This document shows, one piece after another, positions 25,141 through 33,209 of a DNA stretch of 35,836 nucleotides. The DNA is from Pseudomonas karstica (GTDB lineage: Bacteria > Pseudomonadota > Gammaproteobacteria > Pseudomonadales > Pseudomonadaceae): positions 1 through 35,836 of the forward strand of contig NZ_WLYI01000047.1 of NCBI RefSeq assembly GCF_009707515.1. The letters are read 5' to 3'. A program made the position numbers and the translations under genes. The notes beneath the pieces are model-generated. The model searched no databases and was not told the DNA's origin. It saw only the letters and a list, made by a program, of their open reading frames with translations. The stretch's first letter is position 1. The number at the start of each line of letters is the position of its first letter.

Positions 25141-25851
25141 TCATGCGGGATCAACATTGGCACTTGCATGGGTAGCCGCCGGGCACGTGTGCTGGCCGTT
25201 GTCCAGGCCCTGTTTGTAATTGCGGCTGAGCAGGCTGGCCTTGCCGTCATGCCAGGTCAGGGTCAGCACATACAACGTGTCGAAATCGTTGCCGGACCAG
25301 TCATCGGTAATGGTTTGTTTTTCGCCGGTCGCTTCGCTCGCTACCTTGTTGATCAACTCCGGCAGGTAGCCGTGGGACCAGGCGGTGTAGATGATCGAGT
25401 TGCGGTATTTGTTTTCCACCAATTCGTCGGCCAGGTCACTGGTGTCGTTGGCCGAGTACTCGATGTTAACCGGCAGGCCGAGCTTGATGGCGCTGGGGCT
25501 GATGGTCATCAGAGGACGAATGTAGCTGTAGGAGTTGTCGAACTCACCTTCCTCGACGTTACGGGTCGGGTTGGCGGCAAATACAAAATCGGCCTTGCCG
25601 AACTTCTCCGGCAATACGGTGGCCAGGTTCATGGCGCGGTTGAGCCCCTGGCAGTTGAGCTGGCCCAGGCCGCCCTCCGGCTTTTCCCCATGGCGCAGAA
25701 ATACCAGGGTCTGTACGCCGTCCACTTGCTGGGCGCGACTTTCGCGGGCTTCCAGGGCGACGGCAAGGGCGCCAACCACCAGCAGCAGTGGCAACATAAC
25801 GTATGAATAACGTTTAAGGCGTTGGGCAAGGCACAGAGGCTTTAGCGTCAT
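25141..25851 (-). CDS. membrane-anchored histidine phosphatase-family protein
   Basis: This 236-residue protein has a basic N-terminus and one hydrophobic segment (VMLPLLLVVGALAVALEA, residues 18-35), giving an uncleaved anchor or signal and a periplasmic domain. The histidine-phosphatase core is visible as LVFLRHGEKPEG (Arg53-His54-Gly55-Glu56), with a second catalytic His160 in IIYTAWSHGYLPEL. NPTRNVEEGEFDNSYSYIRP probably carries further phosphate-pocket residues. The substrate is unknown. It is a single-gene unit between the ArsP_1-family permease and the GST gene. Confidence 0.83.
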   Translation of the reverse strand: MTLKPLCLAQRLKRYSYVMLPLLLVVGALAVALEARESRAQQVDGVQTLVFLRHGEKPEGGLGQLNCQGLNRAMNLATVLPEKFGKADFVFAANPTRNVEEGEFDNSYSYIRPLMTISPSAIKLGLPVNIEYSANDTSDLADELVENKYRNSIIYTAWSHGYLPELINKVASEATGEKQTITDDWSGNDFDTLYVLTLTWHDGKASLLSRNYKQGLDNGQHTCPAATHASANVDPA

Positions 25852-25963
25852 TAGGTTTTCGTCTTAAGTGCATCAGGTTAAGGCGGATAAGCCGGCCCCA
25901 GCAACGCATCAGGCATTGTGAGGGGTCTATGTCGTTGTCGCCGTGTGCCTCCCTTGAATTTTT

Positions 25964-25985
25964 GGGTGCACTTAAGAGTGCATCC
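25964..25985. other. hairpin-forming palindrome upstream of the GST gene
   Basis: GGGTGCACT-TAAG-AGTGCATCC pairs over nine bases (one G-T pair) and is followed by GGGGCTTTTT. It lies in the 251-base gap between the divergent histidine phosphatase and GST genes. The core TGCACT-N4-AGTGCA is a perfect palindrome, so it may be a protein-binding site or the end of a small transcript. A second CTTAAGTGCAT occurs at about 25864. Confidence 0.4.
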
Positions 25986-26102
25986 GGGGCTTTTTAGTTC
26001 GCGTCGAGGGGATATTAGTGTGGCGATGTTGCGAATTGAAGACCAATGCAAGCTGTCTGCCAGATGACTATGATGAGGGCATCTTGCCATGGAAGCTTTG
26101 CA

Positions 26103-26801
26103 ATGAACTCACTTTCTACGTTCCCGATCACCCGAAAATGGCCGGCCCAACATCCCGAACGCCTCCAACTGTACTCCTTGCCGACCCCCAACGGGGTCAA
26201 AGTTTCGATCATGTTGGAAGAGTTGGGCCTGGCCTATGAGCCACACAAAGTCAGCTTTGAGACTCAGGATCAGCTCTGTGCTGAATTCCTGTCGCTCAAT
26301 CCCAACAATAAGATTCCGGCAATCATCGACCCGGATGGCCCGGGCGGTCATCCGCTGGCCCTGTTCGAGTCGGGAGCGATTCTGATTTACCTGGCAGAGA
26401 AAAGCGGCCAATTCCTGCCCCAGGCTCCCGCTGCACGTTACGAAACGATTCAGTGGCTGATGTTCCAGATGGCCGGTATCGGGCCAATGTTCGGCCAGGT
26501 CGGCTTCTTCAACAAGTTCGCTGGCAAGGCCTACGAAGACAAGCGTCCCCGTGACCGTTACGCCGCCGAAGCCAGGCGCTTGCTGGGCGTGCTGGAAAAG
26601 CGCCTGCAAGGTCGGGGCTGGATCATGGGCGAGGAGTACACCATCGCCGATATCGCCACCTTTCCCTGGGTCCGCAACCTGATCGGTTTTTATGAGTCAG
26701 GTGAGTTGGTGGGCATTGCCGATTTCCCGAATGTGTTGCGGGTGCTGGACGGCTTTGTCGCGCGGCCTGCGGTGATCCGTGGGCTGAACATTCCCGCCTG
26801 A
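26103..26801 (+). CDS. glutathione S-transferase, YfcG/YghU-like (nu-class)
   Basis: This 232-residue protein has an N-terminal thioredoxin-like domain. It contains LYSLPTPNGVKVSIMLEELG, NPNNKIPAIIDPDGPGGHPL with the cis-Pro of KIPAI, and LFESGAILIYLAEKSGQFLP, the Glu-Ser glutathione site. The C-terminal helical domain contains YTIADIATFPWVRNL. The TPNG segment and overall length fit the nu-class, which act as disulfide-bond oxidoreductases or peroxidases and not classical conjugating enzymes. The start at 26103 has GGAAG upstream; the same frame opens 57 bases earlier at 26046 without a better site. The PhzF gene follows 24 bases later and may be co-transcribed. Confidence 0.88.
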   Translation: MNSLSTFPITRKWPAQHPERLQLYSLPTPNGVKVSIMLEELGLAYEPHKVSFETQDQLCAEFLSLNPNNKIPAIIDPDGPGGHPLALFESGAILIYLAEKSGQFLPQAPAARYETIQWLMFQMAGIGPMFGQVGFFNKFAGKAYEDKRPRDRYAAEARRLLGVLEKRLQGRGWIMGEEYTIADIATFPWVRNLIGFYESGELVGIADFPNVLRVLDGFVARPAVIRGLNIPA

Positions 26802-26825
26802 ACATAACGGACACACAGGAACCCC

Positions 26826-27668
26826 ATGCCTTTCTTCGATTTCAAACAATTGGATGTCTTCAGCAGCGTCGCCCTCAAAGGCAACCCCCTGGCCGTAGTG
26901 CTGGGCGCCGACAGCCTGAGCGATCAGCAAATGGCGGACTTCGCCAAGTGGACCAATCTCAGTGAAACCACCTTCCTGCTTAAACCTCGTGATCCGGGAG
27001 CAGACTACCGGGTAAGAATCTTCACCACCCAGCAGGAACTGCCCTTTGCCGGCCATCCTACCTTGGGCAGTTGCCATGCCTGGCTGCAAGCGGGCGGGCA
27101 AGCCAAAGGGGAGGAGATCATCCAGGAGTGTGAAATCGGCCTGGTGCGTATCCGGCGTCAGGGCGAAGAACTGGCCTTTATTGCACCACCCCTGTTGCGC
27201 TCAGGCCCGGTGGAGGCCGAGCTGATAGAGCGGGTCCGGCAGGCATTGGTGTTGGAGCCTGGAGCCATTATTCGCAGCCAATGGGTCGACAACGGTGCGG
27301 GCTGGCTGGCGGTAATGCTAGGGGATCGTGAAGAGGTCCTGCAATTGCGCCCGGACTACTCGCAATTGCACGGACTGGCGGTAGGCGTGATCGCCCCCTG
27401 GAATCCTGAGCGCGACGGCATGGAGGCGCAGTTCGAAGTTCGGGCCTTTATCGCCGGGGATGGGGCTCCGGAAGATCCGGCTACCGGCAGTCTCAACGCC
27501 GGTGTTGCCCAATGGTTGCTGGGTGAAGGTTTGGCGCCGAGTCGTTATGTGGTCAGCCAGGGCACGGCCATGGGCCGCGCCGGACGTATTCGCGTGGAGC
27601 AGCAGGGCGAGGATATCTGGGTCGGCGGCGCCGTGGCGGTGTGTATAGACGGGCGTCTACGTCTGTAG
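26826..27668 (+). CDS. PhzF-family isomerase
   Basis: This 280-residue protein begins MPFFDFKQLDVFSSVALKGN, a typical PhzF opening. Its likely catalytic Glu47 lies in TNLSETTFLL, and RIFTTQQELPFAGHPTLGSC is the family signature. The second half has EDPATGSLNAGVAQWLLGEG. The fold is that of diaminopimelate epimerase. PhzF itself isomerises a phenazine precursor; most relatives have unknown substrates, and no other phz gene is near, so phenazine synthesis is not implied. AGGAA precedes the start. It probably shares a transcript with the GST gene. Confidence 0.9.
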   Translation: MPFFDFKQLDVFSSVALKGNPLAVVLGADSLSDQQMADFAKWTNLSETTFLLKPRDPGADYRVRIFTTQQELPFAGHPTLGSCHAWLQAGGQAKGEEIIQECEIGLVRIRRQGEELAFIAPPLLRSGPVEAELIERVRQALVLEPGAIIRSQWVDNGAGWLAVMLGDREEVLQLRPDYSQLHGLAVGVIAPWNPERDGMEAQFEVRAFIAGDGAPEDPATGSLNAGVAQWLLGEGLAPSRYVVSQGTAMGRAGRIRVEQQGEDIWVGGAVAVCIDGRLRL

Positions 27669-27792
27669 ATCAATGCAATTGTTACAGGTTTCGCAATAAA
27701 CTGTTCTCCCCTTGGTGTTTGTCCTGCCAGGCGTGACGGGCATAAGCTTGCGCCCTAAATATCTTCGTCTTGGCCTATTTTCAGGAGTGTCC

Positions 27793-28767
27793 ATGTCCAG
27801 CCAGTTTCCCCAGGCCCGTCCCCGTCGCTTGCGCCGCTCCCCGGAGTTGCGTGGCTTGTTCCAGGAAACCGAGTTCACCCTCAACGACCTGGTGCTGCCG
27901 ATTTTCGTCGAAGAAGAAATTGACGACTTCGTGCCAATCACCAGCATGCCAGGAGTGCTGCGCATTCCCGAATCGAAACTGGCCGGTGAAATCGAGCGTT
28001 ATGCCCGTGCCGGGATCAAGTCGGTGATGACTTTCGGCGTGTCCCATCACCTGGACGCCAGCGGCAGTGATACCTGGAGTGAACATGGCCTGGTGTCGCG
28101 CATGTCGGCCATCTGCAAGGACGCGGTGCCGGAGATGATCGTCATGTCCGATACGTGCTTTTGCGAATACACCGATCACGGTCATTGTGGCGTGATGCAC
28201 GGTGCCGAAGTCGATAACGACCGCACTCTGGTCAACCTCGGTAAGCAAGCGGTGGCCGCGGCTCGCGCCGGTGCCGATGTGATTGCGCCGTCGGCTGCGA
28301 TGGACGGGCAAGTCCAGGCGATCCGCCGGGCGTTGGATGAAGCCGGTTTCAGCCAAATTCCGATCATGGCCTATTCCACCAAGTTTGCTTCGGCCCTCTA
28401 CGGCCCGTTCCGTGAAGCTGGCGGCAGCGCGCTCAAGGGCGACCGCAAGAGCTACCAGATGAACCCGATGAACCGCCGCGAAGCGGTACGTGAGTCTCTA
28501 CTGGATGAGCAGGAAGGCGCGGATGCGCTGATGGTCAAGCCGGCCGGTGCTTACCTGGACATTATCCGCGACATCCGTGAAGCCTCGCGCCTGCCGGTGG
28601 CGGCTTATCAGGTCAGTGGTGAATACGCGATGATCAAATTCGGTGCCCAGGCCGGTGCCATTGATGAAGGTCGGATTGTCCGGGAAACCCTAGGCTCCAT
28701 TAAGCGGGCCGGAGCGGACCTGATCTTTACCTACTTTGCGATGGACCTGGCGTTGGCCGGGATCTGA
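27793..28767 (+). CDS. hemB: porphobilinogen synthase (delta-aminolevulinate dehydratase), zinc-type
   Basis: This 324-residue enzyme of tetrapyrrole synthesis joins two 5-aminolevulinates into porphobilinogen. The two Schiff-base lysines are present: Lys197 in MAYSTKFAS and Lys249 in LMVKPAGAYLD. The metal site DTCFCEYTDHGHCG has Cys122, Cys124 and Cys132, the zinc ligands of the E. coli-type enzyme. By contrast, the well-studied P. aeruginosa HemB has Asp residues there and is Mg-dependent. Large blocks match E. coli HemB, for example GSALKGDRKSYQMNPMNRRE. I chose ATG 27793 (after AGGAGTGTCC); the frame opens further up at 27712. It is followed by a hairpin and is a single-gene unit. Confidence 0.95.
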   Translation: MSSQFPQARPRRLRRSPELRGLFQETEFTLNDLVLPIFVEEEIDDFVPITSMPGVLRIPESKLAGEIERYARAGIKSVMTFGVSHHLDASGSDTWSEHGLVSRMSAICKDAVPEMIVMSDTCFCEYTDHGHCGVMHGAEVDNDRTLVNLGKQAVAAARAGADVIAPSAAMDGQVQAIRRALDEAGFSQIPIMAYSTKFASALYGPFREAGGSALKGDRKSYQMNPMNRREAVRESLLDEQEGADALMVKPAGAYLDIIRDIREASRLPVAAYQVSGEYAMIKFGAQAGAIDEGRIVRETLGSIKRAGADLIFTYFAMDLALAGI

Positions 28768-28776
28768 CGTCGACTC

Positions 28777-28819
28777 AACGCAGGGGGCTGCCGAGCTTTG
28801 GCACGACAGCTCCTGCGTT
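28777..28819. terminator. hairpin between convergent hemB and LysE genes
   Basis: Arms AACGCAGGGGGCTG and CAGCTCCTGCGTT pair with a small bulge around a ~16-base loop. The site lies 10 bases after the hemB stop and 29 bases from the end of the convergent exporter gene. There is no long T-run, so efficiency is uncertain. Confidence 0.55.
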
Positions 28820-28847
28820 CTATTCTCGTACATTCAGGTTTCAGGGG

Positions 28848-29462
28848 TTATCTCTGCGCAAACGCCAGGTTCAGCCCCAACCCCGCAAATGCCGTGGCAA
28901 AGCTGCGGCGCAGCCAGTTCTGTACCCGTGGTGATTCGATCACCGCGCGACGGAACACATTGGCCAACAGGCCATAGATCACAAACACCGCCAAGGTTAT
29001 CGCCATGAATACACTGCTCAGGACCAGCATTTGCAGGGCCGGTGCGGTGCTGCCAGGGGTGACGAATTGCGGCAGGAACGCGAGGAAGAAAATCGTCAAC
29101 TTCGGGTTGAGGATATTCAGCAGGCAGCCCCTGACCATCAGGCTACTGGCGCTGGAAACCGTCGGGGCGTCATTCATGGCAAAGGCCGAACGGTCCCGCC
29201 AAGTGGCGTAGGCCAGGTACAACAAGTAAGCAGCGCCGGCAAACTTCAAGGCCTCGAAGGCCAGCGCGCTGGTGTGCAACAGGGCGGATAGCCCAAGCAC
29301 CGATGCCAACAGGTGCGGGACGATCCCGGCGGTACAGCCCAGTGCGGCAAAGGCGCTGGCCCGCTTGCCGGCGGTAAGCCCTGTGGAAATGGTGAAGATC
29401 ACCCCGGTACCGGGGATCAGCACGACGATCAGGCAAGTGACGAGGAAGTTCATGCTGAGCAT
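28848..29462 (-). CDS. LysE/RhtB-family amino acid exporter
   Basis: This 204-residue membrane protein has about six helices. The family opening is FLVTCLIVVLIPGTGVIFTI, then LTAGKRASAFAALGCTAGIV, and later LNILNPKLTIFFLAFLPQFV with the conserved NPK. RhtB/LysE proteins export amino acids or homoserine lactones; the substrate is unknown. I chose ATG 29462; a TTG at 29471 and an ATG at 29453 are other in-frame starts, and AAGGA lies just upstream. It is divergent from the DUF1615 lipoprotein gene. Confidence 0.9.
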   Translation of the reverse strand: MLSMNFLVTCLIVVLIPGTGVIFTISTGLTAGKRASAFAALGCTAGIVPHLLASVLGLSALLHTSALAFEALKFAGAAYLLYLAYATWRDRSAFAMNDAPTVSSASSLMVRGCLLNILNPKLTIFFLAFLPQFVTPGSTAPALQMLVLSSVFMAITLAVFVIYGLLANVFRRAVIESPRVQNWLRRSFATAFAGLGLNLAFAQR

Positions 29463-29608
29463 GGTATTCAAATTCCTTGTTGGAAGGACGCAAGTTTGAT
29501 CCTGTCACAGTTGCGCTGTTATTGGCGAGTACAGCAGATTGGCGACCCGCGTTAGACTTGCCAACCGATACCTGCCATGACTGATCCATCGTCGCTCAAG
29601 GAAGCTCC

Positions 29609-30694
29609 ATGTTCTCATCCCGCTTGATGCTCTGCCTGACCACACTGCTGGTGCTGGCCGGTTGCTCCAGCCAACGTACCCAACAACTGCCTGAGCGCAG
29701 CGAAGCCGAGGTCAAGGCGCAGATCGTGCGGTTGTTGCCGGCGAAAGTCCCAGACCGGGCCGGCTGGGCCCAGGACATCTACACCGCCTTCAACGCCCAG
29801 CAGATCTACCCCAGCACTGAAAACCTCTGTGCGGTACTGGCGGTGACCGAGCAGGAGTCCACCTTCCAAGCCGACCCCTCGGTCCCGAACCTGGGCAAGG
29901 TTGCCCAGGACGAAATCCTCCGGCGCGCGGGCAAGGTTCATATTCCAGCCGTGCTGGTGCGTACCGCGCTGCAATTGCGCTCACCTACGGGCAAGTCCTA
30001 CGCCGACCGTTTGAGTTCTGCCCGCACAGAAAAGGATCTCAGTGGGATCTTTGACGACTTCATCAGCACCGTGCCCTTGGGGAGCAGCTTGTTTGGCGGT
30101 TTCAACCCGGTGCACACCGCAGGACCCATGCAGGTCAGTATCGCCTTTGCCGAAAAGCAGGCCCGAGGTTATCCCTACACGGTGGACGCCACGATTCGCC
30201 GGGAAGTTTTCACTCGTCGTGGCGGCATGTACTTCGGCATTGCTCATTTGCTGGGCTATCCGGTGAGCTACGATCGGCCGCTGTACCGCTTCGCCGATTT
30301 CAACGCCGGTTGGTATGCCAGTCGCAATGCTGCGTTCCAGGCCGCCGTCAGCCGCGCCTCGGGCAAGCCACTGGCATTGGATGGCGATTTGATTCGCCAC
30401 GGTTCGCTCCTGCCCGGCACCACTGAACTGGCGGTGCGCTCATTGGGCAGGGCACTGGACATGCGCAATCCCAGCATCCGCAGCCAACTGGAGGAGGGCG
30501 ACCGTCTGGATTTTGAAGACTCCACGCTGTACCAACGGGTCTTTGCCCTTGCCGAGAAGGCCGCAGGCAAGCCGCTGCCTCGAGCGATCTTGCCGGGTAT
30601 CGTGCTGAAAAGCCCGAAGATCACCCGTAACCTGACCACGGCCTGGTTTGCCAAACGGGTGGATGAGCGCTATCAGCGCTGCATGAAGCGTTAG
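29609..30694 (+). CDS. DUF1615-type lipoprotein
   Basis: This 361-residue precursor has a lipoprotein signal (MFSSRLMLCLTTLLVLAGCS, Cys19 in the LAGC lipobox). The mature part contains VLAVTEQESTFQADPSVPNL and HTAGPMQVSIAFAEKQARGY, which recall the Glu and GPMQ motifs of lysozyme-like lytic transglycosylases. RFADFNAGWYASRNAAFQAA resembles the NAG-binding Asn-Ala-Gly segment. The overall match is to the DUF1615 lipoproteins, whose role is not established. My inference is peptidoglycan binding or cleavage at the outer membrane. It has its own promoter region (29472-29608) and no operon partner. Confidence 0.85.
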   Translation: MFSSRLMLCLTTLLVLAGCSSQRTQQLPERSEAEVKAQIVRLLPAKVPDRAGWAQDIYTAFNAQQIYPSTENLCAVLAVTEQESTFQADPSVPNLGKVAQDEILRRAGKVHIPAVLVRTALQLRSPTGKSYADRLSSARTEKDLSGIFDDFISTVPLGSSLFGGFNPVHTAGPMQVSIAFAEKQARGYPYTVDATIRREVFTRRGGMYFGIAHLLGYPVSYDRPLYRFADFNAGWYASRNAAFQAAVSRASGKPLALDGDLIRHGSLLPGTTELAVRSLGRALDMRNPSIRSQLEEGDRLDFEDSTLYQRVFALAEKAAGKPLPRAILPGIVLKSPKITRNLTTAWFAKRVDERYQRCMKR

Positions 30695-30784
30695 CTTATT
30701 GCTGATGATTGGCGGGGCTGATCTTGATGGTCGTAGCCGCTGCGTCGGGTTACATCTTGCGCCAGACTCTCAGGAGCGCTCGCC

Positions 30785-31195
30785 ATGATCATTGTCCCCG
30801 AAGGTTTTGTCCCGCTGCCCCGTCGCAGCCCACTTCTGGACCTGCTCGGCCCGGTTTACTGCCGAGGTGAAGGCCTGCACCTGGAAATCGGCCTGCGTGC
30901 CGATAGCCGCCATGCCAACGGACGCGGCACGGTACACGGTGGGGTTCTGGCAACCCTGGCGGATGTCGGCATGGGTTACGCCATGGCGTTTTCCAGTGAA
31001 CCGCCATTGCCGTTGATTACGGCCAGCATGACCCTTGATTATCTGGGGGCGGTGCAGGTGGGAGAGTGGATCGAGGTGCGGCTGGAACACCACAAGCGCG
31101 GGCGCCAGATGGCGTTTGCCACGGTCAGCTTGAAGGTGGGGGCGAAGGTAGTGGTGCGGGCCAATGCGGTGTTTGCGGTGCCGCAGGCTTGCTGA
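30785..31195 (+). CDS. PaaI-type hotdog thioesterase
   Basis: This 136-residue single hotdog domain has the catalytic pattern of the 4HBT/PaaI family: Asn45 in RHANGRGTVHGGVLATLADV, His51-Gly52-Gly53, and Asp60. Such enzymes hydrolyse acyl-CoA or aryl-CoA esters in the cytoplasm as tetramers. The substrate is unknown. AGGAG lies upstream of the ATG. It is convergent with the acetyl-CoA acetyltransferase operon, so any metabolic link is positional only. Confidence 0.88.
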   Translation: MIIVPEGFVPLPRRSPLLDLLGPVYCRGEGLHLEIGLRADSRHANGRGTVHGGVLATLADVGMGYAMAFSSEPPLPLITASMTLDYLGAVQVGEWIEVRLEHHKRGRQMAFATVSLKVGAKVVVRANAVFAVPQAC

Positions 31196-31271
31196 CAATG
31201 ACGAGTAATTGTCGCACCGGCGTTCTTGCATTTTGATCGTGTTACTTCAAGGGGAACCCAGGCAAAGAAAA

Positions 31272-31297
31272 GGCCCGACTTTTCGTGGAGTCGGGCC
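31272..31297 (-). terminator. terminator of the CoA-transferase/thiolase operon
   Basis: GGCCCGAC (31272-31279) and GTCGGGCC (31290-31297) form an 8-base GC-rich stem. Read on the minus strand it is followed by TTTTCTTT. It lies about 20 bases after the atoB stop. Confidence 0.88.
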
Positions 31298-31318
31298 CTT
31301 CTTCTGTTGCTCGTTGAA

Positions 31319-32500
31319 TCAGTTTCGTTCGAGGGCCAGCGCCACACCCTGGCCACCACCGATGCACAAGGTCGCCAAGCCTTTTTTGGCATCGCGCTTG
31401 ATCATTTCGTGGAGCAGGGTCACCAGCACCCGGCAACCCGATGCACCAATCGGGTGGCCGATGGCAATTGCGCCGCCATTGACGTTGACCTTGGTTGCAT
31501 CCCACTCCAGCTCTTTGCCCACCGCCAGTGACTGGGCGGCAAAGGCTTCGTTGGCTTCGATCAGATCCAGCTCGCCCAGTTTCCAGCCTGCCTTGTCCAG
31601 GCAGCGACGGGTAGCCGAGACCGGGCCGATCCCCATGATGGCCGGGTCAACACCGGCATTGGCGTAGCTGGCGATACGGGCCAGTACTGGCAAACCGAGG
31701 GATTTGGCCTTGTCGGCACTCATCAGCAGTACTGCAGCGGCACCGTCATTGAGGCTGGAGGCATTACCGGCGGTGACGCTGCCGTCTTTCTTGAATGCCG
31801 GCTTGAGCTTGGCCAGGGACTCGGCGGTGGTGCCGGCACGGGGTTGTTCGTCTACGGCGAAGGCAATCGGGTCGCCCTTGCGCTGGGGAATCAGGATCGG
31901 CGTGATCTCATCGGTAAAACGCCCGGCTTCGATGGCCGTGGTGGCTTTTTGTTGGGACGCGGCGGCAAAGGCATCCTGGGCTTCACGGCTGATGCCGTAC
32001 TTGTCTACCAGGTTCTCGGCGGTGATGCCCATGTGGTAGTCGTTGAACGCGTCCCACAGGCCATCGGTGATCATGCTGTCGAGCATTTTGGCGTGGCCCA
32101 TGCGCAGGCCGGTACGGGCGGCTGGCAGTACGTAAGGTGCCAGGCTCATGTTCTCCATGCCGCCGGCAATGATCACCTCGGCGTCACCACAGCGGATAGC
32201 CTGCGCACCGAGGTGCAGGGCCTTGAGACCTGAGCCGCAGACCTTGTTCAAGGTCATGCTCGGCACGGCGTGTGGCAAGCCGGCGAGAATGGATGCCTGG
32301 CGCGCCGGATTCTGGCCGCTGCCTGCGGTCAGTACCTGGCCGAGGATCACTTCATCCACCTGCGCAGGATCGAGGCCGGTCTGCTCCAGCAGGCGGCGGA
32401 TCACCGCAGCCCCCAGTTCCTGTGCCGGGATGCTCGCCAGGGAGCCCTGGAAACTGCCCACGGCGGTGCGAGTGGCAGCAACAATGACGACGTCTTGCAT
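31319..32500 (-). CDS. atoB: acetyl-CoA C-acetyltransferase
   Basis: This 393-residue thiolase has nucleophilic Cys88 in LNKVCGSGLKA, His349 in GGAIAIGHPIGASGCR and Cys379 in LCIGGGQG, all intact. It cleaves acetoacetyl-CoA into two acetyl-CoA (degradative direction). ATG 32500 is preceded by GAGGAAAG. A GTG at 32515 would add five residues, but it overlaps the stop of the upstream gene. It is the third gene of the CoA-transferase operon, in the same order as P. aeruginosa dhcA-dhcB-atoB. Confidence 0.96.
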   Translation of the reverse strand: MQDVVIVAATRTAVGSFQGSLASIPAQELGAAVIRRLLEQTGLDPAQVDEVILGQVLTAGSGQNPARQASILAGLPHAVPSMTLNKVCGSGLKALHLGAQAIRCGDAEVIIAGGMENMSLAPYVLPAARTGLRMGHAKMLDSMITDGLWDAFNDYHMGITAENLVDKYGISREAQDAFAAASQQKATTAIEAGRFTDEITPILIPQRKGDPIAFAVDEQPRAGTTAESLAKLKPAFKKDGSVTAGNASSLNDGAAAVLLMSADKAKSLGLPVLARIASYANAGVDPAIMGIGPVSATRRCLDKAGWKLGELDLIEANEAFAAQSLAVGKELEWDATKVNVNGGAIAIGHPIGASGCRVLVTLLHEMIKRDAKKGLATLCIGGGQGVALALERN

Positions 32501-32511
32501 GGAATCTTTCC

Positions 32512-33177
32512 TCACTGGGCAGCGAACTGCATTTCTGGCACATGGTCCGGGACGATCAGTTTACCGGCGGTCTTGCTGACAATCTCTTCAACGCTGACGC
32601 CAGGTGCGCGCTCCTTGAGGACAAAAGCGCCATTTTCGATTTCCAGGTAAGCCAGGTCCGTCAGCACGCGCTTGATGCAGTTGGCGCCGGTCAGTGGCAG
32701 GCTGCAACGGCTCAGCAGCTTCGACTCACCGTCCTTGGACGCGTGGGTCATGATGACGATGATGTTTTCCGCACCGGCCACCAGGTCCATGGCGCCGCCC
32801 ATGCCCTTGACCAGCTTGCCTGGGATCATCCAGGAGGCGATGTTGCCTTCAACGTCCACCTCAAAGGCGCCGAGCACCGTCAGGTCGACATGGCCGCCGC
32901 GAATCATCGCGAAGGACTCTGCCGAGGAAAAGATCGAGGCGCCGGTACGGGCGGTGACGGTCTGCTTACCGGCGTTGATCATGTCGGCATCAATGGTTTC
33001 TTCAGTCGGAAAGGGCCCCATGCCCAGCAGGCCGTTTTCCGACTGCAGCATCACTTCCATGCCTTCGGGGATGTAGTTGGCCACCAGGGTTGGAATGCCG
33101 ATGCCGAGGTTGACGTAGAAACCATCCTGCATTTCGCGGGCGACGCGTTGAGCCATTTGTTCGCGGGTGAGAGCCAT
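32512..33177 (-). CDS. dhcB: 3-oxoacid/dehydrocarnitine CoA-transferase, subunit B
   Basis: This 221-residue beta subunit has the catalytic Glu47 in LQSENGLLGMG, which forms the thioester intermediate, and the glycine loop NLGIGIPTLVANYIPEG. It pairs with subunit A to move CoA from an acyl-CoA donor to a 3-oxoacid. By position (LysR regulator, A subunit, B subunit, thiolase) it matches DhcB of carnitine catabolism in P. aeruginosa; an acetoacetate-type transferase (ScoB/AtoA) is the alternative name. AAGGAG precedes the ATG, and atoB starts 11 bases after the stop. Confidence 0.85.
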   Translation of the reverse strand: MALTREQMAQRVAREMQDGFYVNLGIGIPTLVANYIPEGMEVMLQSENGLLGMGPFPTEETIDADMINAGKQTVTARTGASIFSSAESFAMIRGGHVDLTVLGAFEVDVEGNIASWMIPGKLVKGMGGAMDLVAGAENIIVIMTHASKDGESKLLSRCSLPLTGANCIKRVLTDLAYLEIENGAFVLKERAPGVSVEEIVSKTAGKLIVPDHVPEMQFAAQ

Positions 33178-33209
33178 GTGTTTGTCTCCTTATTATCAGG
33201 GCTGGAGGA

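Noticed and set aside
26826..27668. Phenazine biosynthesis role for the PhzF gene
   Set aside because: No phzA/B/C/D/E/G gene is near. PhzF-fold isomerases are widespread outside phenazine producers.
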